Part shown: positions 9,060-16,615 of the stretch, one piece after another | Layout of the letters: the number at the start of each line of letters is the position of its first letter | How positions within the stretch are numbered: position 1 is the stretch's first letter | Assembly (NCBI GenBank): GCA_965365275.1 | Contig: CBDUBA010000007.1 | Span: 16,663-80,662 of the forward strand | Origin: JAGTVG01 sp965365275 | GTDB lineage: Bacteria > Bacteroidota > Bacteroidia > Cytophagales > Cyclobacteriaceae | Reading direction: 5' to 3' | Length of the DNA: 64,000 nt | Notes under the pieces: model-generated | Told to the model about the DNA's origin: nothing | The model's database searches: none | Seen by the model: the letters and a program-made list of their open reading frames with translations, nothing else | Made by a program: the position numbers and the translations under genes

Positions 9060-9866
9060 ATGGATATCAAGTTGGAAGAGATCAATATTTATCCGATCAA
9101 ATCGATGGGTAAGATATCTCTTAAAGAATCAAAAGCACTTATCCGGGGATTTGAATATGACAGAAGAATGATGCTTGTCGACAGGGAAGGTCAATTCCTG
9201 TCACAACGCAGGATTCCGGAAATGGCCAGGTTCAAAATATCTATAGATGAAAATGGATTTATCGTTCAATATGATCTTGATAACATCAGGATTCCTTTTA
9301 AACTGTCATCGGAGAAAACCAGAAAGGTTACGGTATGGGATGACCGGATAGATGCACCCGAAGCAGATAATCATTACAACCGGTGGTTCTCCGATCATTT
9401 GGATCAGGAGTGTTATCTTGTTTTTATGGATAAGATAAGCAAAAGACCAATAGATCCTAAATATGCTGTTCACAATGAACATGTCAGTTTTGCTGATGGT
9501 TTTCCATATCTTATCACAGGTACCGAATCACTTGTGGATTTGAATCAAAAACTTGAAACACCTGTTCCCATGGATCGTTTCAGACCCAATATTGTCATTA
9601 CTACTGATGTGCCTTTTAAAGAAGATGACCTTAACCATTTTTATATTGGTGAGGCTATATTTAAAAGGGTGAAGCCCTGTTCACGATGTATAATCACCAC
9701 AACAGATCAATCAACCGGGATAAGATCAAGAGAACCTTTAAAAACACTTTCAGAATACAGGAGCATTGATCAGAAGGTATTATTTGGACAAAACCTTATC
9801 TGCCTTAGAGAAGGACGCGTAAAAACAGGCGACAATCTTATTCCGGTGTCAAATTATGAATTATGA
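9060..9866 (+). CDS. MOSC-domain protein (MOSC N-terminal beta barrel plus MOSC)
   Basis: A 268-residue protein with an N-terminal MOSC beta-barrel domain (about 1-120, beginning IKLEEINIYPIKSM) and a C-terminal MOSC domain with the conserved cysteine motif P206-C207-S-R-C210 followed by a DQSTG turn. Relatives are YcbX and the mitochondrial amidoxime reducing component, which bind sulphurated molybdenum cofactor through a conserved cysteine. The C-terminal 2Fe-2S domain of YcbX is absent, so electrons must come from a separate partner. No other molybdenum gene lies in the window. Likely an N-hydroxylated-compound reductase, but this is by family only. Confidence 0.88.
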   Translation: MDIKLEEINIYPIKSMGKISLKESKALIRGFEYDRRMMLVDREGQFLSQRRIPEMARFKISIDENGFIVQYDLDNIRIPFKLSSEKTRKVTVWDDRIDAPEADNHYNRWFSDHLDQECYLVFMDKISKRPIDPKYAVHNEHVSFADGFPYLITGTESLVDLNQKLETPVPMDRFRPNIVITTDVPFKEDDLNHFYIGEAIFKRVKPCSRCIITTTDQSTGIRSREPLKTLSEYRSIDQKVLFGQNLICLREGRVKTGDNLIPVSNYEL

Positions 9867-9898
9867 TTGCCGGGGGAAGACAATTATGAATAAATTTG
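9867..9898 (+). promoter_or_regulatory. Promoter of the sco1-cytochrome c pair
   Basis: TTG (9867-9869), 21 bases, TAAATTTG (9891-9898) fits the Bacteroidota promoter pattern, placing the transcript start near 9905 and giving a leader of about 40 bases before the ATG at 9947. The leader contains a small GGGAA/TTCCC hairpin. Confidence 0.6.
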
Positions 9899-9946
9899 TA
9901 AACGGAATTTGGGAATTATCTTTCCCGAATAAAATTTAAAAGTATA

Positions 9947-10597
9947 ATGTTCAAAAACACATCTTGTTTATTGTTTATCCTGACCCTGGTGATAATTACC
10001 GGATGCTCAAATCCTGAAAATAATAAACTGCCAATACTAGGCCGTAAGAGTATTGAGGAAAAGACAGTTAATGGTACCCTTACCTACGACACGATTTACC
10101 ATGAAATTGAGAACTTCATATTCACTAACCAGGATTCAATGGAAGTGACGAACGGTACTTTTAAAAATAAGGTTTATGTGGCTGACTTTTTCTTCACTAC
10201 CTGTCCTACCATCTGTCCTATTATGAAAACACAGATGTTGCGTGTGTATGAACACTTTGAGAATGATGATGGGATCCTGTTTTTATCTCACACGATCGAC
10301 CCGGATCATGACACGGTAGCCCTACTGCATGATTTTGCTGACCGGCTTGGAGTATCAAGCAAGAAATGGCATTTCGTTACCGGTCCCAAAGAGTACATTT
10401 ATGAAATCGGCCAGAACAGCTATATGGTAACCGCTATGGAAGATGAAAATGAACCCGGGGGATATTTGCACAGTGGTGCCTTTATACTCGTTGATCCGGA
10501 CAGACATATAAGAGGATTATATGATGGAACAAAGGAAGACCAGGTTGACAGGCTTATCTCTGATATCCCTAAGCTTTTACAAGAATATGGTCTTTAG
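9947..10597 (+). CDS. SCO1/SenC family copper protein, lipoprotein
   Basis: A 216-residue lipoprotein (lipobox IITGC, lipidated C20) with the thioredoxin-like SCO fold. The copper site is C86-P-T-I-C90 with the distal histidine H175 (LHSGAF), all in place. SCO proteins deliver copper to the CuA site of cytochrome c oxidase or maintain its thiols. It stands directly before a cytochrome c lipoprotein, with which it overlaps, supporting a role in terminal oxidase assembly or electron supply. No oxidase genes are in the window. Anchored in a periplasm-facing membrane. Confidence 0.92.
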   Translation: MFKNTSCLLFILTLVIITGCSNPENNKLPILGRKSIEEKTVNGTLTYDTIYHEIENFIFTNQDSMEVTNGTFKNKVYVADFFFTTCPTICPIMKTQMLRVYEHFENDDGILFLSHTIDPDHDTVALLHDFADRLGVSSKKWHFVTGPKEYIYEIGQNSYMVTAMEDENEPGGYLHSGAFILVDPDRHIRGLYDGTKEDQVDRLISDIPKLLQEYGL

Positions 10598-11030
10598 ATC
10601 ACTGGCAGTACTTCTTCTTTTTACATTATTTCTAATTTCTTCCTGTGGCCCGGGATCAGGAGATGGAAAAACCTATGCTGAAAGAATAAAATACAGGCAG
10701 TATTTTAATAATGGCAGAAGGTTATACCTGAACCATTGCAGTAATTGTCATCAAAGGGATGGTACAGGCCTGGCTAGATTATATCCTCCAATCAATGGTT
10801 CTGTCTACTTTCAGAGTAATCCCGGGAGAACAGTTTGTATCATTCGAAATGGTCAGATTGGTGAGATCGTCATAAACGGTATTTCATTCAACCAACCTAT
10901 GCCTGCAAATCCTGATCTCTCAAACCTGGAGATTGCCGAATTAACTACCTATTTATATGGTATGTGGAGTGATAACGATAGTTTATTCACTACGAATCAG
11001 GTGATTGAATTCCTGGAGAATTGTCAGTGA
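10587..11030 (+). CDS. Cytochrome c class I lipoprotein
   Basis: I place the start at the ATG at 10587 (147 residues) because it gives a clean lipoprotein signal ending in LISSC (C20). An upstream in-frame ATG at 10521 would put a charged stretch in front of the signal and overlap sco1 by 77 bases. The mature domain carries the haem site C51-S-N-C54-H55 and a candidate axial methionine M105 in NQPMPANP, then a C-terminal helix. It overlaps the sco1 gene by 11 bases, so the pair is one transcript. Probable electron donor to a terminal oxidase. Confidence 0.85.
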   Translation: MVFRSLAVLLLFTLFLISSCGPGSGDGKTYAERIKYRQYFNNGRRLYLNHCSNCHQRDGTGLARLYPPINGSVYFQSNPGRTVCIIRNGQIGEIVINGISFNQPMPANPDLSNLEIAELTTYLYGMWSDNDSLFTTNQVIEFLENCQ

Positions 11031-11079
11031 TTAATCCATTACAGATTCCATGCCGTATTCATCTTAAAATTTAATGTTC

Positions 11080-11106
11080 TTATCACGGAATTTGTGATAA
11101 TTATCA
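11080..11106. promoter_or_regulatory. Overlapping dyads upstream of the decarboxylase operon
   Basis: TTATCAC (11080-11086) and GTGATAA (11094-11100) form a perfect inverted repeat, and TGATAATTATCA (11095-11106) is a perfect 12-base palindrome sharing the right arm. A -7-like TAATTTTG lies 23 bases further on (11129-11136), but without a -33 TTG. A candidate operator for the genes from 11251. Confidence 0.35.
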
Positions 11107-11250
11107 TACTCTGAAAATATTATGTTAGTAATTTTGTAACAATAAAATACATTATTTTTTAAGGATTATGTTACAATAATATCTTTTACCTTGGTTGATA
11201 ATCCGAAAAAAAATTAAAGTGCCAATTTTATTTTTAAATAAACATTAGCA

Positions 11251-12810
11251 ATGACCAATCAGGAAAAAATTAACGAGCTAATTGAAAAGCGTGCTGAAGC
11301 CCGCATGGGTGGTGGCGAGAAACGCATTGAAAGTCAACATAAAAAAGGCAAATTAACGGCCAGGGAAAGAATCCTGCTGCTATTGGATGAGGGTAGTTTT
11401 GAGGAGTATGATATGTTCGTTACACACAGAACAAAGTCTTTCGGAATGTGGGATCAGAAATTCTTATCTGACGGCGTAGTTACCGGACATGGCACAATTG
11501 ATGGCAGGCTAATATACGTGTTTTCGCAAGACTTCACCGTCTTTGGAGGTAGCCTTTCAGAAATGTTTGCTCAGAAAATATGCAAAATAATGGATCAGGC
11601 CATGCAGGTAGGTGCCCCGGTAATTGGCTTGAATGATAGTGGGGGTGCAAGGATACAGGAAGGTGTTCGCAGTCTTGCCGGATATGCCGAGATTTTTCAG
11701 AGAAACATTTTATCTTCTGGTGTAATACCACAGATCTCCGCAATTTTTGGTCCCTGTGCAGGTGGAGCGGTATACTCACCAGCGCTCACTGATTTTATAA
11801 TCATGAGTGAAAAGTCGAGTTACATGTTTGTAACCGGGCCGAAGGTAGTTAAAACCGTAACCGGTGAGGATATTTCCGTTGAGGACCTGGGAGGGGCCAA
11901 TGTTCATTCAACTAAATCCGGAATTTCTCACTTCATGGTCGAATCAGAGGAAGAAGGGCTTCTATTGATCCGAAAAATGATCAGCTATATCCCTTCAAAT
12001 AATCTTGAAGAACCACCAATCACGGAAACAAATGACCCGATAGACCGGCTTGAAGATGAATTGAACGAATTAATACCGGAAAATCCAAACAAACCCTATG
12101 ATGTTAAGGATGTAATACATGCCATTACAGATGAGCACGAATTTCTGGAAATTCAAAGGAATTATGCCAAGAACATCATTATCGGTTTTGCCAGATTTAA
12201 CGGAATGCCGGTAGGTATTGTCGCCAACCAGCCGAATTACCTGGCCGGTGTTCTTGACATAGATGCTTCCAGGAAAGCAGCGCGTTTCGTTCGTTTCTGT
12301 GATGCATTTAACATCCCGATTATTACTTTGGTAGACGTGCCGGGCTTTTTACCCGGTAGTGCTCAGGAATTGGGAGGGATCATTATTCATGGAGCAAAAT
12401 TATTATTTGCCTATGGGGAAGCAACCGTTCCAAAAATCACCATAACACTTCGCAAATCTTATGGAGGTGCCCATGATGTGATGAGCTGTAAGCAGTTAAG
12501 AGGGGATCTGAACTATGCCTGGCCTTCGGCTGAAATAGCCGTAATGGGCGCAAAAGGAGCAGTTGAGGTATTGGAGGGTAAAAAATTACGTGAAATAGTT
12601 GATAAAGAAGAAAGACAGAAATTTATCTCTGAGAAGGAAGAGGAATATATTGAAAATTTTGCCAATCCCTACCAGGCAGCGAAATATGGTTTTATAGATG
12701 ATATAATTGAACCCAGGAATACCCGGTTCAGAATAATTCGGGGATTAAAGATCCTGTCTACCAAAAAGGACTTCAATCCGCCAAAGAAACACTCAAATAT
12801 TCCATTATAA
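11251..12810 (+). CDS. mmdA: Acyl-CoA carboxyltransferase subunit (methylmalonyl-CoA decarboxylase alpha / PccB-like)
   Basis: A 519-residue carboxyltransferase of the PccB/MmdA family, full length, with both crotonase-like halves. The acyl-CoA oxyanion glycine loops are seen in SGGARIQEG and GPCAGGAVYSPA (N-terminal half), and the carboxybiotin half has LVDVPGFLPG and YGGAHDVMS. It is followed by OadG, biotin carrier and OadB genes, and there is no biotin carboxylase gene. This combination matches the sodium-pumping methylmalonyl-CoA decarboxylase, where this subunit moves CO2 from (S)-methylmalonyl-CoA to biotin. A propionyl-CoA carboxylase role with an AccC encoded elsewhere is the alternative. 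Cytoplasmic. Confidence 0.88.
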   Translation: MTNQEKINELIEKRAEARMGGGEKRIESQHKKGKLTARERILLLLDEGSFEEYDMFVTHRTKSFGMWDQKFLSDGVVTGHGTIDGRLIYVFSQDFTVFGGSLSEMFAQKICKIMDQAMQVGAPVIGLNDSGGARIQEGVRSLAGYAEIFQRNILSSGVIPQISAIFGPCAGGAVYSPALTDFIIMSEKSSYMFVTGPKVVKTVTGEDISVEDLGGANVHSTKSGISHFMVESEEEGLLLIRKMISYIPSNNLEEPPITETNDPIDRLEDELNELIPENPNKPYDVKDVIHAITDEHEFLEIQRNYAKNIIIGFARFNGMPVGIVANQPNYLAGVLDIDASRKAARFVRFCDAFNIPIITLVDVPGFLPGSAQELGGIIIHGAKLLFAYGEATVPKITITLRKSYGGAHDVMSCKQLRGDLNYAWPSAEIAVMGAKGAVEVLEGKKLREIVDKEERQKFISEKEEEYIENFANPYQAAKYGFIDDIIEPRNTRFRIIRGLKILSTKKDFNPPKKHSNIPL

Positions 12811-12820
12811 TCTATACGAT

Positions 12821-13192
12821 ATGATAATTCTAGCTGAAATAAATTGGAACTATCTTTTAAACGATGGCCTGGTGATTACATTGGTGGGATACCTTATTGT
12901 ATTTATGGCTTTAGTACTGCTTGCCTTTGTATTCAATGCAGTCCCTAAACTGCTGGATCTCAAGAAAAGACGGGACTTAAGAAAAAAAGGCAAGGAGGTC
13001 ACTCTTTTAGCCTCTACTGAAGACTTGTCAGGTGAAGCAAATGCTGCCATCGGAACGGCAATATTCATGTTTTTCAATGAGATGCACGATGACGAAGATA
13101 CTATAATCACTATCCGGAAAATATCTAAGAGTTATTCACCCTGGAGTTCAAAGATCTATGGAATTACAAGGGGATTAAACAGGAGATTTTAA
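12821..13192 (+). CDS. mmdD: OadG-family small membrane subunit of the decarboxylase sodium pump
   Basis: A 123-residue protein with one N-terminal membrane span (about 15-40, VITLVGYLIVFMALVLLAFVF) followed by a basic cytoplasmic stretch and an EANAAIGTAIFMFF-MHDDEDTIITIRK segment typical of Bacteroidota OadG-like subunits. In the family this subunit ties the carboxyltransferase to the membrane beta subunit. It starts 10 bases after the carboxyltransferase stop. An 83-base gap then precedes the biotin carrier gene. Confidence 0.8.
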   Translation: MIILAEINWNYLLNDGLVITLVGYLIVFMALVLLAFVFNAVPKLLDLKKRRDLRKKGKEVTLLASTEDLSGEANAAIGTAIFMFFNEMHDDEDTIITIRKISKSYSPWSSKIYGITRGLNRRF

Positions 13193-13275
13193 GAAGTATG
13201 GCAAGATTGAAAATTATAAATAATATACAATCATTTCATCAATAATTAGAAACCGAAAAAATTACTGAATTTCGA

Positions 13276-13695
13276 ATGAAGACATACAAATTTACCATCA
13301 GCGGCAACAAGTATACGGTTAACATAAAGTCTTTTGAAGATAATATAGCTGAAATTGAGCTTAATGGCACACCCTACACCGTGGAAATGGAGCAGGAGAT
13401 CAAAACAACCAAGACTCCAAAATTGATCCGACCGGAAAAACCTGCACAAAAAGCTCCAACCGAGATACAAAAGGGATCAGGATTAAGCAAGATCACCGCT
13501 CCATTACCCGGGACTATTTTTAAATTGATAGCCAAAGAGGGAGATGCTGTTAAAAAAGGGGATCCAGTATTAATTATGGAGGCTATGAAGATGGAAAACA
13601 ATGTTCTTGCTGAAAAAGAGGGCATAGTAAAAAAGATCCTTGTACAGGAGGGCGATTCTGTACTTCAGGGGGATCTGTTAATCGAAATTGAATAA
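13276..13695 (+). CDS. mmdC: Biotin carboxyl carrier subunit of the decarboxylase
   Basis: A 139-residue biotinyl protein. The C-terminal 70 residues form the biotinyl domain with the site E102-A-M-K105-M, where K105 is the biotinylated lysine. A flexible Lys/Pro/Ala linker (about 45-65) precedes it, and the N-terminal 40 residues form a small beta-rich docking part. It carries CO2 between the carboxyltransferase and the OadB-type pump. It lies seven bases before oadB and belongs to the same transcript. Confidence 0.92.
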   Translation: MKTYKFTISGNKYTVNIKSFEDNIAEIELNGTPYTVEMEQEIKTTKTPKLIRPEKPAQKAPTEIQKGSGLSKITAPLPGTIFKLIAKEGDAVKKGDPVLIMEAMKMENNVLAEKEGIVKKILVQEGDSVLQGDLLIEIE

Positions 13696-13701
13696 GGAAA
13701 G

Positions 13702-15042
13702 ATGAGGAAACTTTTTACAGTAATTGGAATTATCGCTATTTTATCCCTGGTGCGATTGTCTTTTGTCAGTGCAGACCACCCCACTTCTAACAGCAATAGC
13801 GAGTTGACCAAGACAGAGATTGCCGTTGGGGAGGGAACGGATAATCTTTCCGAGGCTAAGCAATCCAGCGGAGCATTGGAGGGAATCAAGAATTTCTTTA
13901 GTTATACAGGATTTGCCAATGCTACTCTTGGACACATTGCCATGCTTATAGTAGGGCTGTTCTTTATAATCATAGCAATAGAATATAATTATGAACCCCT
14001 TTTATTGATCCCGATAGGTACTGGTATTATTATCGGGAACATACCTTTTGTACCAGGATTTCAGATTGGAATTTATGAGGATGGAAGTGTTTTAAATTAT
14101 CTGTATTATGGGGTCGTAAAAGGCATTTATCCGCCCCTGATTTTTCTTGGTATAGGTGCTATGACTGATTTTTCATCCCTGATATCCAATCCACGACTGA
14201 TGCTACTCGGTGCTGCCGCACAAGTCGGGATTTTTCTAACCTTCCTTGGCGCACTAATGCTTGGATTCGCGCCACCAGAGGCTGGTGCCATCGGTATCAT
14301 TGGTGGAGCGGATGGTCCAACTGCTATTTTTATATCATCTCGTTTAGCCAATGGAATTAATATATTACCAGACGGTACAACGGTAAAAAACCTGATAGGC
14401 CCTATCGCAATAGCAGCATATTCATATATGGCTCTGGTTCCGGTAATTCAACCACCGATCATGCGATTACTGACAAGTAAAAATGAGCGTAAGATCAGAA
14501 TGAGACCACCGAGGGCAGTCTCGAAGACAGAAAAAATCCTTTTCCCCATCATAGGTCTTCTGCTAACCGGATTTATTTCACCGAATGCATTGCCATTGCT
14601 TGGTATGCTGTTTTTTGGAAATCTTCTGAAAGAATCTACCAGAACAAACAGATTAGCAGAAACTGCAAAAAATTCCCTGATTGATATAGTAACCATACTG
14701 CTGGGGATCACGGTAGGTGCCTCAACCCAGGCTGATGTATTTCTTACACCGGATTCATTATTGATTTTTGCCCTGGGCGCATTGTCCTTTATGATTGCTA
14801 CAGCAGGAGGACTAATATTCGCCAGGTTCATGAATCTCTTTCTAAAGGGACAGAATAAATTGAATCCCTTAATAGGTGCAGCTGGAGTTTCGGCTGTTCC
14901 GGATAGTGCCAGGGTGGTGCAGCATGAGGGACTCAAAGCCGATTCGACGAATCACTTATTAATGCATGCCATGGCCCCCAATGTATCAGGTGTTATTGGA
15001 TCAGCGGTAGCAGCAGGTATCCTTTTAAGTTTTTTACTTTAA
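13702..15042 (+). CDS. mmdB: OadB-type sodium-pumping decarboxylase beta subunit
   Basis: A 446-residue polytopic membrane protein of the OadB/MmdB/GcdB family, which couples decarboxylation of carboxybiotin to Na+ export. The key aspartate lies in GGAD204GPTAIF, corresponding to Asp203 of Klebsiella OadB, and the late motif MAPNVSGVIGSAVAAG carries the conserved Asn/Gly/Ser of region VIII. About 70 extra N-terminal residues, beginning with a signal-like hydrophobic segment and then a Ser/Glu-rich stretch, precede the first family helix. This extension is common in Bacteroidota by my recollection. The preceding AAGGAAAG is one of few Shine-Dalgarno-like sites in the window. Confidence 0.93.
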   Translation: MRKLFTVIGIIAILSLVRLSFVSADHPTSNSNSELTKTEIAVGEGTDNLSEAKQSSGALEGIKNFFSYTGFANATLGHIAMLIVGLFFIIIAIEYNYEPLLLIPIGTGIIIGNIPFVPGFQIGIYEDGSVLNYLYYGVVKGIYPPLIFLGIGAMTDFSSLISNPRLMLLGAAAQVGIFLTFLGALMLGFAPPEAGAIGIIGGADGPTAIFISSRLANGINILPDGTTVKNLIGPIAIAAYSYMALVPVIQPPIMRLLTSKNERKIRMRPPRAVSKTEKILFPIIGLLLTGFISPNALPLLGMLFFGNLLKESTRTNRLAETAKNSLIDIVTILLGITVGASTQADVFLTPDSLLIFALGALSFMIATAGGLIFARFMNLFLKGQNKLNPLIGAAGVSAVPDSARVVQHEGLKADSTNHLLMHAMAPNVSGVIGSAVAAGILLSFLL

Positions 15043-15253
15043 TATTGACGTTTCAGAATTATAATTAGTCCGGACCTGAAGGGATTTTGTGCTCTTACTG
15101 CCTCTCCCATGATTTCAAATACAAACCTTCGTCTACCCGGAATCTCAAGGGCTTAATTGAATCCTTTACTATGGCCGGGGTTGCCATTCTTCATGTTCAG
15201 TTCAAAGATATCAGTGAGGGTCCATGGCTGAGCAGCTAATTTATTGTGTGTAT

Positions 15254-15700
15254 TTATTTGTACTCCGGGAAATCATCAAGGCTCCGGGTAGACTGGCTAT
15301 CCTGATCTATTTCCCAGCAATAATGTTTCAGCCCATTGCTTATTCCTATATACTTTACCCGGAGGGAACGGCTATACACAGCCACCTGATGCATAACTTT
15401 ATCATCCAGCTTTGACTCGGGGGATTTGCATTCTATTACCATAAAAGGAGTTCCATCCTGGCCGAATACCAGTATGTCTGAACGCTTCACCAGTTTGTTA
15501 TATTTAAGGCCTGATTCAACTTTTATCATAGATTTTGGATATTTCCTGAAGTCAATGAGGTATCTGATCAAATGTTGCCTTACCCATTCTTCGGGGGTTA
15601 ATCTTACGCTTTTTTTTCTTAATACATCAAAAATCATTAATTTGTCATTGATCTTTTCAATTCGAAATTCGAATGAGGGAAAGCTCAATTTTTTGTTCAT
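15254..15700 (-). CDS. Solitary HsdR N-terminal-like PD-(D/E)xK domain protein
   Basis: A 148-residue protein made up of just one domain like the N-terminal nuclease domain of type I restriction HsdR subunits. The catalytic pattern is D75 (RSDILVF), E90-C-K92 (FMVIECK) and Q105 (HQVAVYS), so the metal site looks intact. No helicase, HsdM or HsdS gene accompanies it. The genes on both sides read on the other strand. Such stand-alone domains are frequent in Bacteroidota and their role is not known. It may be a housekeeping or repair nuclease rather than a restriction enzyme. Confidence 0.78.
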   Translation of the reverse strand: MNKKLSFPSFEFRIEKINDKLMIFDVLRKKSVRLTPEEWVRQHLIRYLIDFRKYPKSMIKVESGLKYNKLVKRSDILVFGQDGTPFMVIECKSPESKLDDKVMHQVAVYSRSLRVKYIGISNGLKHYCWEIDQDSQSTRSLDDFPEYK

Positions 15701-15735
15701 TGCTTAAAAATCCTGATTAATATCTTTTGATCCAA

Positions 15736-15754
15736 TATGATTAAAATAATCATA
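15736..15754. promoter_or_regulatory. Perfect dyad upstream of amn
   Basis: Arms TATGATTA (15736-15743) and TAATCATA (15747-15754) with a 3-base centre form a perfect inverted repeat 71 bases before the amn start and 36 bases beyond the start of the divergent nuclease-domain gene. The size suits an operator. No protein is assigned. Confidence 0.35.
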
Positions 15755-15824
15755 ATAGTCGTAATAAATTGATTATTTTAATTCTTTGAACTTCCATGGA
15801 GGTATAAAATAGTAAAACAGACCA

Positions 15825-16598
15825 ATGAAAACAAGACTGGAAATCGTTAAAGACTGGCTGCCAAGATATACCGGAACACCCCTTAAGGATTTTGGGAAAT
15901 ATATATTACTGACAAACTTCCATACTTATCTGGAGATTTTTTCTGAAATGCATGGAAAGGAGATCCTGGGGGAAGGTCGGCCTATGCAGACTGTTACAGC
16001 AGATGACATCTCTTTGGTAAATTTTGGAATGGGAAGTGCCATGGCAGCTACCATAATGGATCTTCTTATCGCGATCAGACCAAAAGCGGTACTCTTCCTT
16101 GGCAAATGTGGTGGACTAAAACGGAAAACAAAACTGGGCGATCTTATCCTGCCTATTGCAGCTATTCGGGGTGAAGGGACAAGTAATGAATATTTACCAC
16201 AGGAGATACCTGCTTTACCTTCCTTTCAATTGCAAAGGGCTGTTTCATCCATGATTAAAAAACATGCCTGTGATTACTGGACCGGAACGGTTTATTCGAC
16301 CAACAGAAGGGTTTGGGAACATGACAAGCAGTTTAAATCATACCTTAGAATGGCAAGGGCTATGGCCGTTGACATGGAGACTGCCACATTATTTACAGTG
16401 GGCTTTAAAAATGGAATTCCAAGAGGTGCACTCCTGCTGGTTTCAGATAATCCTATGATCCCCCATGGTGTTAAAACCAGTGAAAGTGATAAAAAAGTAT
16501 CTGATAAATTTCTAAAATTACATCTGCAAATTGGGATAGATGCATTAAAAGAATTAATATTCAGTGGTGATTCTGTAAAGCACCTGAAATTTGAATAA
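15825..16598 (+). CDS. amn: AMP nucleosidase, short form
   Basis: A 257-residue member of the nucleoside phosphorylase superfamily in its AMP nucleosidase branch, which cleaves AMP to adenine and ribose 5-phosphate. Visible landmarks are the glycine-rich LFLGKCGGLKRKTKLGDLILP segment split around residue 90-105, the EGTSNEYLP loop, the AVDMETATLF substrate motif and LLVSDNPMIPHGVKT. The long N-terminal regulatory domain of the E. coli enzyme is absent, as in other Bacteroidota copies. It is followed 17 bases later by a transporter gene. Confidence 0.9.
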   Translation: MKTRLEIVKDWLPRYTGTPLKDFGKYILLTNFHTYLEIFSEMHGKEILGEGRPMQTVTADDISLVNFGMGSAMAATIMDLLIAIRPKAVLFLGKCGGLKRKTKLGDLILPIAAIRGEGTSNEYLPQEIPALPSFQLQRAVSSMIKKHACDYWTGTVYSTNRRVWEHDKQFKSYLRMARAMAVDMETATLFTVGFKNGIPRGALLLVSDNPMIPHGVKTSESDKKVSDKFLKLHLQIGIDALKELIFSGDSVKHLKFE

Positions 16599-16615
16599 TT
16601 TTTTACCTATAGTCC

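Noticed and set aside
10521..10586. Longer N-terminus for the cytochrome c protein
   Set aside because: It would place a charged stretch before the lipoprotein signal and overlap sco1 by 77 bases. The ATG at 10587 fits better.
14448..14936. Minus-strand open frame of 162 codons opposite oadB
   Set aside because: OadB is certain here by its motifs. The antisense frame is a by-product of its codon use.
15043..15253. Possible gene remnant after the decarboxylase operon
   Set aside because: Plus-strand frames through the gap give peptides without recognisable family sequence. I cannot support a pseudogene.
15254..15700. Type I restriction-modification system
   Set aside because: Only one isolated nuclease domain is present. 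There is no motor, methylase or specificity subunit, and no sign of a defence island.
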